A DNA stretch of 64,000 nt. It comes from Micropterix aruncella. Taxonomy: Eukaryota; Arthropoda; Insecta; Lepidoptera; Micropterigidae. Of the stretch, positions 49,055 to 62,394 are shown piece after piece (position 1 is the stretch's first letter; each line of letters begins with the position of its first letter). Position numbers and translations under genes: made by a program. The DNA lies in NCBI GenBank assembly GCA_944548615.1, contig OX155980.1:44552948-44616947 (forward strand), given 5' to 3'. The notes below the pieces were generated by a model, which worked only from the letters and a program-made list of their open reading frames with translations, did not search any database and had not been told where the DNA came from.

Positions 49055-49499
49055 CTTACACGGAGAGAAATGTTTGATTGCATTTACAAAATTCCTTGTC
49101 ATCCCAACCAACGCCGACCTTAACTATAGGCCTCACGAAGAAATTGGTTGATTTTACCAATTCTTTTCAATTGCTTTTAATTGCTAATTCTTAGCAATTT
49201 TAATAAATACTCTACTTAAATATACAAAATGACATTTGTCAAATGTACAAAACATTTACCAAACTTAATTCATTAAAATGTACAAATAATTTACATTATT
49301 GATTGACTTTATGAAAAATCAGTTGGTTAGTTTTACAAAACTCAAATGTTATTATAACGATATTTTTTTATTATTTTTCTCTATATACGAAGTAAATATG
49401 ACAGACTATTTAGTCTCTTTTAAAGATAATCTCGATTAAAGTAATCAAGATTTATATGCAACTTCTGTAAAAGTTAATAAAGAGATTAGTTAAATTTAA

Positions 49500-51200
49500 G
49501 GTAAGAATTTTGTAAGTTTAACAGTGTTCTTGGGTATATTTTACTCATAATCTTTAGTATATTTCTTAGTACGAGTCATCAATTTTACCTGGAATAAATG
49601 ATATACTTTACTGATATATTTTTTTTAATCCAATAAATGTTTTTGTACAATTTATGAAATATTTACGATTAATAATATTTGTTTCAACCACTATTTTTCG
49701 TAGATTTAATTTGTATTCCATTGTATATTTACTAATAAAGTTTTGTACATTCCATTATTATTTATTCGTCACTTTAAATAATAATATTGGTTAAGCTTGA
49801 TTAACAATTTTTTGTATATTTAATTAATTTTTCTGTATAATTTATTTAAAATTATTTGCTAAAAGTACGAAGAATTAGTACTGTTTTCAAGTGCAAAATT
49901 CTTGTAGATTTAATCAGTATTCTAGGGTATATTTTACTATTAAAGTTTTGTATATCCATACTTATTTATTAGTATATTTCGTGTCTTTTACTAAGAATCC
50001 TTCTTTTATTTAACTGATAATTTCTCGTACATTTAATGTATGTAGTAGTAATATTTATTAGAAATTATTTGTCAAAATTACGAACAATTATTACTGTTTT
50101 CAAGCAGTAAGTTTTGTAGGTTTAATCATTATTCTTGAGTATATTGTACTAATAAACATTTGTGTATTCCATACATATTTATTAGTACATTTCGTTCCTT
50201 TTACTAAGAAACCTGGTTATATTTGACTAACAATCTCTTTGTATATTTAATGTAAGGTTTAGTATAATTTATTTGGAATTATTTGTCAAAAGCATGAAGA
50301 ATTATTACTGTTTTTAACTGTAAAGTTTTGTAACTTTCAACACTATTCTTGGGTATATTTTAACAATAAAGTTTTGTATATTCCAAATTTATTTCTTAGT
50401 ACTTTCGTACCTTTTACTAAAATCCCAGGATATATTTGTCTGTTAATTTTCGTACTATTTACGTGAACAAATTTGTCAAATTTACGAAAAATTATTATTA
50501 TTTTTTCCAAGTTTAAATCAGTATTCGGTGGTATATTTAACTAATATTAATTAGTAGATTTTGACCTGTTTTCTTAGTATAAACTTACTATCAAAAATAT
50601 TCTTACGATGTAAGGTTATTGGTAAAATATTTATGTAAGTATCATAAGTAATTTACAAAATTGTAAATATTTACAATTATTTTTTAAAGAAAATATTTAA
50701 ACAAATACTTGTAAATATTTTCAATCTTGCAAATTATGACACATGCATTTTTACCAATAACCTTACATCGTTTACACATTATGTTTAGCAAGTTGTACTA
50801 AAAAATTGATTAAACTCTACTAAACTTTAGATATTAGTAAATTGTACCCCCGAATACAGATTAAAGTTACTAACAGTCAAAAAATTATAATTGTAGGAAA
50901 AATTATTTCACATAAATTATTATAGGAAAACTAAACATTAAATTTACAAGAAATTATCAGGCAAACATAACGTGGATTCCTAGTGTAGAAAAGATACAAG
51001 ACGAACTAAGGAACAAGTTTCGAATATACAACATTTTATTTTTAAAATATATCCAAAAATACTGATTAAAGTTACAATACAATTCAGTTGAAAACAAAAC
51101 TTTTAACAATTTCAAATTAATTATACAAAAGCTTACACTAAATAAAAAGAAATTATAATTACTATAACTTGTATCCTTGATTCTTTACTCATTATTTCTA
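49500..51200. repeat. About 205-bp tandem units arranged as a large foldback
   Basis: Left of 50606, units recur at about 49530, 49730, 49925, 50135, 50350 and 50525 with words GGGTATATTTTACTAATAAA, GTTTTGTATATTCCATA, TTTTACTAAGAATCC and AATTATTTGTCAAAA. Right of 50770 the same words occur reverse-complemented (TACAACATTTTATTTTTAAA, GAAATTATCAGGCAAA, ATACTGATTAAAGTTAC), so the array inverts about a centre near 50688. These are subterminal repeats of the 11.7-kb element. There is no coding potential. Confidence 0.7.
50606..50770. repeat. Central palindrome with 22-bp perfect arms
   Basis: CGATGTAAGGTTATTGGTAA, then AA, at 50606-50627 is exactly inverted at 50749-50770. Inner text (TTTACAAAATTGTAAATATT) is also partly palindromic. 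This is the hinge of the foldback array, or a small nested palindromic element. Confidence 0.9.
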
Positions 51201-51804
51201 ATCTATCATAAAATAGAGTATGGTGCTAAATAATAATAATAAAACAGAACAAGTAAAATTCGAAACATTTATTAATTATTAATAATCATAAAACTTATAA
51301 CCTAATTTAGCCTAATTTAGGGTGAGCTATGAATTATTATTCTGAATACCTACACATTTTTTTAACATTTACAAAACCCAACTTAGTTATCCAACTCGTA
51401 CAAAGCAATTTTAAGGTAATTTAGAGAATTTCAATATACCAATTACGCAAGATTACAATACACTTGGTGGACCTACAATTATAAATTAAAGATTCGGCAG
51501 ACTAAGGAACCTAAATCAATTTTTGGGTTTTGTCTATTTTTTTGCAAAAATTAAAAAAAAACGAGACACGGAACTAACTAAATGACATATGACAATTACT
51601 ATGGTTTATAAAATGGAGACTTAGGTTTTTTCGTCCATTCGGTGTCTCGTTTTTTTTAAATGTCAATAAAAAAATATTAGGTATTTTAGTTATTAAAAAA
51701 ATACCTTAATATAAAAATACCTAATAATATTTTAATTATTAAAAAAATACCCTTATCAACTTACAAACGTATCTAAAAGCTACAACATAATTTTAAAGAT
51801 AGGT

Positions 51805-53901
51805 CTAAATATACTTCAATCTAAAATATTTATTACCACCGGAGAGTGTATGACAAAAAGAAGGATACAGAAAAATGCTTATTAAATAAATCAATTTCCA
51901 TTCGTTTGTTTGGGTATAAGTTTCCAGCTGATATGCTAGTAAATGATCATTGTATCCTATACAAGGAATTTTTAAACATATGAAAGTCGTGTCACCACTA
52001 GCAGACACCAAGATATGTTTTATTATATAAAAAGAGTATTCAGTTTCAGATGGTATAGTTAAGATGCTATCGATAACATAACGGATACTTTGATATTCAA
52101 CCCACTGAACTCTATCCTGATTAAAATTAAAATGAGCAGGGATTAAGTCAATAAATTCAGTTGAAATGAAAAGACATGTTTCATACATTTTCAAAGATAC
52201 TTATTAGATTAGGGATATAACTCACTAGTCGGTATCCATTAGATTGTTTAAGACACGGCCATTCAGTGAATACATCCGTTAGCGTTTTTTTGGTTTCACA
52301 TATTTTACTTTTTCTATAATCGCAAGACTGAGTCCACTTTTCTTCTACAAGCGTCCATGGTTCTCTGTTGTATTTCAACCACGTCCACGTTTCTTCGGCT
52401 TGTTTGTCGTCTAATGCTACATCTGAAATTTCAAAATATTGTAATAGCTTAAAATAGATATATTATGTATATTCAATCACTTTGTCTCTCGTATAATTCA
52501 TACCTACCTATTGTACAATTACTGTTAAGGATTAAATTATAAATTAAAATTGATAATGGGCGAAAAAGTATGAGAAGTGGGGCGACCATGGGTAGTCGAG
52601 AACGTACATATATATTCTAAATCTCTGCCGGCACTAAGGCTCTAATTTGTTATTAGGCAGTTACATCGATTCAATTTTTAGATTATGAAGTAACACTGCA
52701 GAATCGATCCGCCTCAAGGACGCGGGTTCAACTCTCGCTTCGGGCAACATGTTGAACGGTTATTTTTATTTGTATTTTTTCAAAGTTAATTTATCTGATG
52801 GATCGATTCTTCAGCATTACTGCACAATATAAAAGTTGTAAGTATAAAACGTAAAGCTACGTAATCGTGAGACGGACGAACAGACGGATGGATAGACATA
52901 CAGACAGACAGATGGTAAGAGAACGAAGTCACCCTAATAGGGTTCTTTTTCTTGCACGCTCTTTAATTATTAATTAAAAGTGATTAAATTAAGAAATATA
53001 GAATAAATATAGGATAGAAAAGAGTATAAATTAAAAGTGATTCAGATTGATCTACAGAACATTCTCCTAAATAGAGGAAGAAACACACCCTGTACAGGTT
53101 GTTTAAGTAGCTGTAAGTCTTTAATAATTAATTCAGTAGGTGATTCTGCAAATGAAACTGAACAGCTTTTGTTCTAAAACTTTTAGCTTTTCGAGAAACT
53201 AACTTCATTGACCACACACATTTTTAGGGGTTAGAAGATTTTTTTTTAAAAATGTACGAGTCGATATTTAAAAAAAAAAACGAAAAGTCGTAGAACCAAA
53301 GTTGTTCAGTTTCGTGAACAGAATCAACTTCTGATATGGCCTGTAGCTATACAAAATCATCCTGTAGTATAGTAATATATAAAGAAATACTTGCCAAGTT
53401 GTTGCTCTTCAGCAATCTTCCTTTTTTATAGGCAGGCAGCACCCCAGCTTGACGGAGTAGGCGCAGTTGATTGTAATATCTATCAATTAATTTTCCCTTT
53501 GCCGGTATATATTGTCCGGATCCATAAGAAGATGCTGGGATGTGGTATGTCTCCTGCAATACAGTTTTAAATATGTATAATAGCGTGGATTAAGTACTTA
53601 CCTGATTTTTTTTAATATAGAAAACTGACATGGATGGCTATTCTAAAAAGATAATAATATGTAGGCAGATCCGAGACGCAGATCTTGAATGCCCAAATAT
53701 TGAAAAAAGATAATATTTGCATATCTATACTGCAATTATACCGAATTCTCTCTGTTCCTTCTTTTCATACTAGAATAAAACGAAACAAAATAATACTTTG
53801 AAAAATTTACCTTTAAAAACGTCTATCGTTTCTTGACTGATGCCCCATTCAACCATCAGGTTTAGGAGAGTTTGTGACTCTGTGGGGTTCGCGTTATCCA
53901 T
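51805..53901 (-). pseudogene. Decayed multi-exon gene of an insect uncharacterised transposon-linked family
   Basis: Minus-strand exons: 1, ATG 53901 to 53811 (MDNANPTESQTLLNLMVEWG..., SAM-like helices, donor AAAG|GTAAAT); 2, 53553-53395 (ETYHIPASSYGSGQYIPAKG, KLIDRYYNQLRLL; donor GC, TTG|GCAAGT); 3, 52422-52226 (VALDDKQAEETWTWLKYNRE, PWTLVEEKW, EWPCLKQSNGYRL; donor GTGAGT); then a frame from about 52170 to 51805 (EFIDLIPAHFNFNQ...) with no clear acceptor. The arrangement (SAM-like start, GKLxDRYYN block, LKxNREPW and PCLKxxxGY block) resembles insect proteins of unknown function found in many copies; this is from memory. Exon phases do not all match (1 to 0, 0 to 1) and one or more exons seem lost, so the gene is probably dead. 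It lies centrally in the 11.7-kb element and may be its own gene. Confidence 0.6.
52690..52930. repeat. tRNA-like B-box word and GACAGACAGA repeat tail
   Basis: GACGCGGGTTCAACTCTCGC, then TTCGGGCAAC, at 52720-52748 resembles the T-arm of a tRNA or tRNA-derived SINE, but no A box or cloverleaf could be built. Downstream GACGGACGAACAGACGG, CAGACAGACAGATGG and AATAGGGTTC match the common lepidopteran repeat tail. It lies in the intron between exons 2 and 3 of the decayed gene. Confidence 0.4.
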
Positions 53902-54145
53902 CGCTGTCCGCCAGAAAGGTAATGATCACTTTAGAGCACTCGCGCGCGAATGAAATAATGGTGCGAATGCGGGGAAACAAGTTGACACAGGTACGTATTT
54001 AAGTGTTGCCAGACTGGAGGTTATACTTGGGTTTTATATAGTTTGTTACACTTCTGGGGGGTGAGCGGTGGATTCCGGAACGACCGGCAGTGGTAGGTTT
54101 AGGACAGCTGTATTGCCACATGTGAGCGTTCACCTGACCACCTAT
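53902..54145. other. Upstream region of the decayed gene
   Basis: GC-richer than its surroundings (CGCGCGCGAATG, GTGAGCGGTGGATTCCGG) and could hold the old promoter. No TATA box or initiator is convincing. Confidence 0.3.
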
Positions 54146-54490
54146 TCACTCCCCCTTCGAAGAAGATAGAAGTTGAGATGCGGTAATCGCGGTTTTAAAT
54201 AATTTTTCTAGGAAGGAATTGATTATTTTCCTGGAGAGACCAAGATCTTTAAAGAGGTGAAACAGAGATTTGGCTGGCAGGCCACGAGCACCAACTTCCA
54301 CCGCGTGAAGGTGAACTGTGAAGCCGTTCCGGGTGACGGCATTTGCGAGATCATGGTATTTATTTAGTTTGAACTCGTGGTCTTTTGGGATGTTTGGTTC
54401 CCATGGAACAGCTAATTCTACAATAACAGTTAATTCTTCCGAGATAGGGAGTTAAGAGTTATAGCTGGACGGAGGGCTGTGCACCCGAGA
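54146..54490 (-). mobile_element. Restriction-like endonuclease domain relic of a retroelement
   Basis: The minus strand reads GCTALRPAITLN, then after a frame change EELTVIVELAVPWEPNI, FKLNKYHDLANAVTRNGF, HAVEVGARGLPAKSLFHLF and KDLGLSRKIINSFLEKLF, to a stop at 54146. This resembles the C-terminal RPD...VELTVPWE...VEVGxRG domain of restriction-like-endonuclease retroelements, in which RPD and a following acidic residue are catalytic. Here RPD has become RPA and a frameshift follows, so it is inactive. No reverse transcriptase precedes it. Confidence 0.55.
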
Positions 54491-56822
54491 CTTTCAGGAA
54501 ATTTATACCGCTTAGAGACCGAATCGACTTCCAGAAATCAAACTGAGGTTTCCAGAATCAAACAATTTTCCGTAAAGGGAGTTCCTATATTTTTCATGTT
54601 AATAATTTGCAAAACTTTCTTAACATTTTTAAGGTTGTTTGATTTTGTTTACAAAGACACTATTTAAGTTATGTAATTGGTTTACGAAACCTACCAAAAC
54701 TGTTAGTTTTGTTATCCAATTGAGATTATAAGTGAGAATTATGAGGCTGATTATTGTTAAAATAATAAAATTACTTTTCAGCTACAGATTTTGGTTTTTA
54801 TTAACCATTGTCATATAATTAACTATTAGTACCAAAGCGTCCCTTCTAATGTACGATTGTGTCCCGTGGGTGAGGCACAATGACACAAAACCCATTTTTC
54901 ATTAAAACCTTAATATTCTATATATTTTTAAACCTTCATGTTTTTTGTTGTTGGTTTTATTGACTTGAGTAGTTATGGCATATCGATGCAAGAAAAGTGG
55001 AATATTTCAACCATTGTTGTTTAAAATATATGAGTTTGATTTTTTGTGTACCAACCTGCCCCGTCTCCCCCTATGGATGTGTACCACTTTCGAAACTACA
55101 TGTAGCGTTAATGGGTTTCCCTTTGCCACCGTTGAATGATCCGCATTTCATCCACATCTCAAAAACCAAGCTTATCCTTTTGCAAAACAAAATGTCTTCG
55201 ATAGAAACGAAAAAAGCAAAAACAATAAATAATCACATTGACTGATCCTCAATATAGAATGAGATTTCAATGTATTTTAAAATTTCGAATGAATCCACGT
55301 TTTTTGAGCTCGCCAACCGCCTAATATTAAACCAAAAATTAAAATGAAAATGCTTCGTATCCTCGTTTCCATGAAATTAGACAAAAGTCGTTATGTAACT
55401 TTACGTTTAAATGGTTTTTGGATCTTGTTGAAACGAAAATGCGTGACTGTTCACAAAGATATTCTAATGTTTAGATGAATGGCGCCTTTCGGTTTCTTTA
55501 TATGTGGATGATACCAGGTGGACAGAAATGCCGTTAGTTAGGGGATATTTTACAAGGCAACCTCACGTCTTTTGTTCGATGTTAAATGGATTATATCTTT
55601 CAAACCGCTGCGCCGATCTCGCTGCTTTCTTCGGGCTTCGTCTTAACATGCAGTTCAGTTATAAGTCACACGAGACAGTTCTAGAATGAAGCGTTGATTT
55701 AAAGTTCAAAGGAGGGGCCTATGTCAGCCACCCACTGCTGCTGAACCCGTAAAGGCTGCAGAGTTGCAGACACTTTCACAGATGTGGTATCACTGTAGAA
55801 CGTAAATAGACTCACAATTTATTAAAGTAGCGATTGATTACGAATTTATAGAAGTATTTTTCGCGGAGGATGTGTATCGCGAGTTACGAGTTTGACAGTT
55901 CATCGTATCGAATATATAAAAGGAAAACCAGATTTTTTTGACATTGAAATTTTTTGACAATAAATAGGAACTTTTTTGTGTATTATCATCTTTAAACAGT
56001 GCTGCTTAATAATTTGGACTAAGGAGCTATTAAGAAATCACAACAAAAAACATTTAAAAAAACTGATATTTTCAGTCTGGAAAGATTTCTGTGCTCGCTA
56101 CTGTAGGTATATAAAGCTGGCAGATTTCAAGATAATATTTATCTTAAAAAAAGGCATTTATTAGTTAGTTAGCAACACTCGAATCGTGTCGTGTCTGCCA
56201 CGTGTCATTAACTAATACAGATATGTAGAAGTTACAAATTTACTTTAGTAAATGTAAACATTTAATTTCGTACACAAAATGTTGCATTGTCGCTTTGAGA
56301 TTTTCAGAGATCTTGTTCTAGGTATTGAAATGGTGCATCCATAAAGTTGTGGCATTGACGCTCTTGGGAAAACGACCATAAGTCAAAAACTATTGCATGG
56401 ATCATAAAAAGAAGAACTCCAGACTCCACCGTCCTTGGTTGGTTCGCGAGGACGGCTCCGCAAATAGAGTATCTATGTGACTGAGCACGAAAGTTGTTTC
56501 TCAAGACAGTGATCCTTTTTAAGTAGGTAGGTATACTGGATAAGAAACTTCTTTGCTGTTGTAAAAAGAAGTTTTTGAGACTTTATTAAATAGTGGCACA
56601 TGGAGATACATAATTTTTGTATGTCAAAAAGAAACTGCACATCAGTTGATTGCTTCTGTTTTAAAAGATATACTTGTAATAATATTACTTTTAAATAAGT
56701 CCTATGCAGTCATCTATGCACCTATGCACCAATTGAAATGAAATAAATGTTTATAAATTTATATTGATTTTTTTATTATATTGATGAAATTAATATATTT
56801 TTTAGATTGATAGGTATATGTA
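54491..56822. other. Interior of the 11.7-kb element, no supported gene
   Basis: Frames of 60-82 codons (54997-55245; 55504-55689; 56304-56504 minus) have no recognisable domain or good splice context. Moderate-GC stretches at 55480-55780 and 56330-56480 could be captured sequence. CATCTATGCACCTATGCACC is a small duplication near 56712. Confidence 0.4.
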
Positions 56823-57956
<1,134 letters not shown>

Positions 57957-57969
57957 TATCAGTAATTAT

Positions 57970-58830
57970 TTAAAAAAATCGGTTGTGTCACCCGAAGACT
58001 TTTCTGTTAAGTAGCCAGGGACTTAATTCATCTGAATATTAATTTCATAAATAAAATCTATCAGTCAATCAATGACTTTTTCGACTTTTTCGAATTTTCC
58101 ATGTTATGTTATGGTGATGGTGAAACTTGGCAGTTGCTATTTAAATTGAATGCGTATACAAACTTTTGGGTCTCTGGTGCTGACCGTTGAGGAGTTCTTT
58201 CTTCGGAAGGCAACCCAGGGTACATCAGCCATGTCATGATGGAACTTGAAAGTTGCTATCATAAATGAATGCGTATACGAAATTTTGGGTCTCTGCTGTT
58301 GACCGTTCAGGATTTCCCTCGTCGGGAGCTAACCCAGGGTACATCAGCCATGTCATGGTGGAACTTAGAAGTTGCTATCATAAATGAATGCGTACCTATA
58401 AAAAAATTTGGGTCACATCAACCCAGGGCCAACCCAGGGTACACATCAGCCATGTCATGGTTGAATTTAGAAGTTGCTATCATAAATGAGTGCGTATACA
58501 ATTTTTTGGGTCCCTGCTGTTGACCGTTGAGAAGTTCCTTCGTCGGGAGCCAACCCAGGGTACATCAGCCATGTCATGGTGCAACTTGGAAATTGCTATC
58601 ATAAATGAATACGTATACAAAATTTTGGGTCTTTGCTGTTGACCGTTGAGGAGTTCCCTCGTCTGGAGCCAACCCTGGTGGAAGGATTTCAATCACAATC
58701 AGCTCATGCCATGACCAAATGATGTCTGCTTGCCAAATTTCAGCTCAATCGGATGAAGCGTTTCGGCGCTATCGTCAGAGAATACACACACACACACAGA
58801 AGTGCGTCTATAATACTTTCCTTGAACAGG
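57970..58830 (+). repeat. Composite satellite-like repeat with 120-bp minisatellite
   Basis: The head GTGTCACCCGAAGACTTTTC, TAGCCAGGGA and CATCTGAATATTAATTTC is followed by a short TTTTTCGAC repeat. About five units of 115-120 bp follow (58100-58680), each with GGGTCTCTGCTGTTGACCGT, CAACCCAGGGTACATCAGCC, ATGTCATGGTGGAAC and GTTGCTATCATAAATGAATG. The tail has the CCAAATTTCAGCTCAATCGG core and (AC)n. It is the same family as 38680-39616 (Helitron) and 2310-2950. Confidence 0.8.
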
Positions 58831-58859
58831 AAAGTAATAATAGAACATTAGAAAATACG

Positions 58860-60060
58860 ATTGTGTTGGTTACATTATGCAGGTTATATTAATATTTCTT
58901 GATAAAGTTTACGAAATGGTTCCAGTAACTGTAACAAAAAAAAAGAGTATTACAAAATACCAATGTTTATGTATTTATTACTAAAACTTCATAAAATAAT
59001 TTACAAAATCATTAAGTATTTGTAATAATAATGATTTTTTTATAAGAAAATACTAATGTTTATGAAGTTTGTACAAATATTTGTGATACAATTGACGAAA
59101 TGGGTTTGTTAACTGTAACAATATAAGGGTATTACAATATACCAATATGAATGTAGTTTATACTAATATTTCATAATAAAATCTACAAATTCATTATCGG
59201 TAATAATAATAAAGAATTTTTTATAACAAAATACCAATTTTTATGTAGGTTGTACAAATATTTATCATAACATTTACAAAATCATTATCAGTAATGATAA
59301 CAAAGCCTAGAATATAAAAAAATAAGAATTAAATGTAGCTTCAACTAATATTTCATTATAACATTAACGAAACCGTTGTCCGTAATAATAACAAAGAATT
59401 GAATATTGGAAAATACCAGTATTTATGTTGGTTATACGAATATGTATAAAATTTTTTACGAAATGTTTAATCAATAATTATAACAAATAATAGAAAAGAA
59501 TATACAAATTGTATTTGCTGGTTACACTAATTTTTCTTGATAAAATTAACGAAATGCTTTTGGTAACTATAACAAAAAATGTAGTATTACAAAATACCAA
59601 TGTATATGTAAGTTATACTAATACTTCTTGATGAAATTTACGAAATGATTATCAGTACTTATAACAAATAAGATTAATATTAAAATACGAATCTAATTTA
59701 GAATTCACTAATATTTCATAATAAAATTAACGAAATTATTATTGGTAATAATAGCAAAGAATAGTAAATTAGAAAATACAAATGTTGATATTGGTTATAC
59801 GAATATGTATTATAAAATTTACCAAATCTTTATCAGTAATGAAAAACAACAACAGATATTAGAATATACGATTATATGTGTAGGTTACACTAATATTTCT
59901 TGATAAAATTTACGAAAATATTTCGGTAATAGTAACAAACATAGAGTATTATAAAATACCAATATTTATGTAGTTTATAATAATATTTATGATTAAATAT
60001 ACGAAATCATTATCAGTGACGTTAAAAAAAATAATATTGAGAAATACGTAGCTTACACTA
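58860..60060. repeat. About 91-bp subterminal tandem array, around 13 units
   Basis: Repeating words ACTAATATTTCTTGATAAAA, TTTACGAAATGATTATC, AGTAATAATAACAAAGAATA and AAAATACCAATGTTTATGTA recur with a period near 91 bases and 70-80% identity. It forms the right subterminal region of the 11.7-kb element. The left side uses a different ~205-bp unit. Confidence 0.75.
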
Positions 60061-60735
60061 AAATTTCATGACTTTAACGTTGTGTACAAATTAATATTTA
60101 GTTATATGTGGGACCAAATTATTCCAAATGTATGTATAACAAATAAAATGTCTTAATTATGCGACATTATTTGTACAATTAACCTTTTGTGTCAATTTTT
60201 TATACAGATAATACATATGAAAATTGTTTGTAATTTTTAATTGTATGATTTCGTAATTTGGACAAATAATTATTATAACATTAACACCGTTTATCTATTA
60301 TTACTACGAAATTAAAGGTTTTTTATATATTACGAAATACATTTGTAATTTTCAATTATATGATTTCGTAACTTCAACAGTAGCATATAGTAAAACTAAC
60401 AATGTTTGTCAGTTGTTTATACAAATTCAAGGTTTCGTAAAAACAACAAAGTTTTGTTTGTAATACCAACAACAAATTGTTTAATTTTAAAGTATTTTTA
60501 TTGGTCTTTTACTTAAGTAATACTGACTAAGACTTTTTGTTAAAACTATCGGAAGCATTTGTAAATTTTATCAAACTTCATACTGTTAGTTCAACTTAAA
60601 CCCGTTTCGTAAAACTAATCAATCGATTTTGTAACTGGTTTAGTTGATATTACTAATTATTGATTAATTTTATGAATAATTATTTAACCAAATGTGGTTT
60701 TGTAAAATCAATGAAACCATTTCTTTCCGTGTAAG
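60061..60735. repeat. Right terminal region of the 11.7-kb element
   Basis: AT-rich, with repeated GATTTCGTAA, TTTTGTAAAA and AATTGGTT-like words, ending in the inverted terminal repeat (CATTTCTTTCCGTGTAAG). No coding sequence. Confidence 0.55.
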
Positions 60736-60860
60736 ATCACTTTTGTAACCCTTTCCGATACGACTATTATGACTGATTTTTTGATGGCGTGGAGTGAATT
60801 TCGAGAGCCCTATTTTCCCTCTTCACACAAACACGCAAGTTGAATGACGATCTATTTTAG
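60736..60860 (+). mobile_element. LINE 3' UTR, right half (split by insertion)
   Basis: ATCACTTTTGTAACCCTTTC, TATGACTGATTTTT, GAATTTCGAGAGCCC and ACACGCAAGTTGAAT align with 44580-44700 of the uninterrupted paralog and complete the left half at 48930-49054. Confidence 0.7.
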
Positions 60861-61145
60861 AATATGCACGCCACTTCGCGCTGCTGCCCTTGGACCAAGA
60901 GTATATTAAAATATTTGCGGATATCAAAAGTGTTTCATCGGTAGCTCTGGCGGGACCTTAGAATGGGAGCCTTTTTAAAGACGTTTCGACGAATGCGACT
61001 ATAATACATAATTTTATTCATTTACGCGAACATTTTCCTGCGGTAGAAATGGCGACTTCTAGAAGAAATTTTAACCGCTTTTAATGCGCCATCTTACTGT
61101 CAAAGGCAGCACTACAAACGGATAATTTGACTATTAAAGTGTGGT
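60861..61145. other. Short spacer, nothing seen
   Basis: Moderate-GC sequence without open frame or recognised repeat. Confidence 0.35.
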
Positions 61146-61156
61146 TAATGAGATGA

Positions 61157-61451
61157 TGAATTAGATGGATTAGGTTAGATGAATTAGATGGTTCGGCCAT
61201 GTTTGCCGAATGAACGATAATCGCTTACCACGTAAACTTCTTTGGCGAGACCGTTCGACAGAATGGAGAATTCAGCAATCGGCACCGAAGAAAATCTGGC
61301 TAAATAACATCAAAGACGACCTTAAGAATCAACGATTACCGGCTAGGGATGCTCGAGGCGTGGAAAAATCGTCAAGAATGGAAGCGAATAGCGAATGGTG
61401 TACGAGATCTCCCCAATCGCCGGCTACGGAATACAATGAAAAATAAATAAA
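61157..61451 (+). mobile_element. 5'-truncated RTE-like LINE copy with 11-bp target duplication
   Basis: The frame reads IRWFGHVCRMNDNRLPRKLL, then STEWRIQQSAPKKIWLNNIK and DDLKNQRLPARDA. After a one-base shift it continues LEAWKNRQEWKRIANGVRDL, PNRRLR. This is the C-terminus of RTE-type ORF2 (RWxGHVxRMxxxRLPxxxL...GRPxxRW...DLxxxG). It ends in AAATAAATAAATAA. TAATGAGATGA occurs at 61146-61156 and 61452-61462, flanking the copy exactly. It is young enough for a clean duplication but frameshifted. Confidence 0.8.
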
Positions 61452-61462
61452 TAATGAGATGA

Positions 61463-62226
61463 AAACATTTTTGTATGATATTAAGCCCGGGGCGGAAGCT
61501 TTTATCACTCTGTATCCCAATGACAACCAACGATGTTTAGCATTTAGGCACTGTAGAACCAAAAGACATTCGAACGGATATAAAAACCTTGCTATGGATA
61601 TTAGTTTTTTGTATTCGTTCTGCAGAAAGAAATTATACATAAATTACTACTTGTTATTACAATATTGAGAAACCTTCTTCTAACTCATTTACCTTTTTCA
61701 TCATAATCTATTAAAATCAATGGAAGTATTAAAAAAAATTAAATTACATAAATATAGACATGTATGTATCATTTGTAAGAATATTATATCTGACTTCTGA
61801 ATTATATCTGACTTCCGTTAAGCCACTCAAGGAATCCAACACAGAAGAGAATAAGTCGCGTTATTAATGTGTTAGGGGTTAATAGACTGACGAATGTAAA
61901 AGAAATCGCTATAAGCAATGCACATGGGAATAAACAAAGCCGCATTTTATGAATTGTTAAATGCCAGCTACATGGATAATCAGGTCTGCAGCGTATTTCA
62001 TCTGGCGATAACATCCAAAATTAATACTTTTAGGTCTGTCGGATCCCTCCACACTAATGAGAGCTTAGGAAGCTGGCATATTCGAAAATAATTAGAAGCT
62101 TTTCTTTTCTTTAATGGCTTTTGGTCTCTCAAAGGTGTTCAAAATCATAAAACGCAATTTGAATATTTTATTTTGTATTTTTTTTTGGTGTGGGGTTTAG
62201 GTGTAATTAGTGAAAAGATAAATTTT
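61463..62226. other. Upstream region of exon C, no gene
   Basis: AT-rich, with short overlapping frames on both strands and no domain. It could contain the promoter and 5' UTR for exon C. No TATA box is confidently placed. Confidence 0.35.
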
Positions 62227-62250
62227 TGACAATGGTCTGAAGAAACCAGG

Positions 62251-62324
62251 ATGATGGCCGTCTCGAGTCGCTATAGTTCCTACAACTGTCTCTCCAGTTG
62301 GGACAGCTACGACAAAATACCCAG
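62251..62324 (+). CDS. Exon C: short first coding exon of an unrecognised gene
   Basis: ATG ATG at 62251 opens a 24-codon frame, MMAVSSRYSSYNCLSSWDSY then DKIP, ending in AG at a strong donor (CCCAG|GTGAGTAAAG, 62324/62325). An in-frame TGA lies at 62227, so this ATG is the likely start, and an upstream untranslated part is expected. It ends in phase 2 with (D)KIP+AG, exactly as exon A does ((E)KIP+AG). That fits an alternative first exon joined to the same downstream exon outside the window. Ser/Tyr-rich, no domain. Confidence 0.55.
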
Positions 62325-62394
62325 GTGAGTAAAGTATTTATTATTTCATTACAACCTTTATTTTGAATTGCAATGTTCGTATTTGTAAGTTGTC

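Noticed and set aside
52715..52750. tRNA gene
   Set aside because: Only a T-arm/B-box-like word is present; no acceptor stem, anticodon arm or A box could be drawn.
55504..55689. 61-codon frame MDDTRWTEMPLVRGYF as an exon
   Set aside because: No convincing acceptor or donor, and the region is inside the mobile element.
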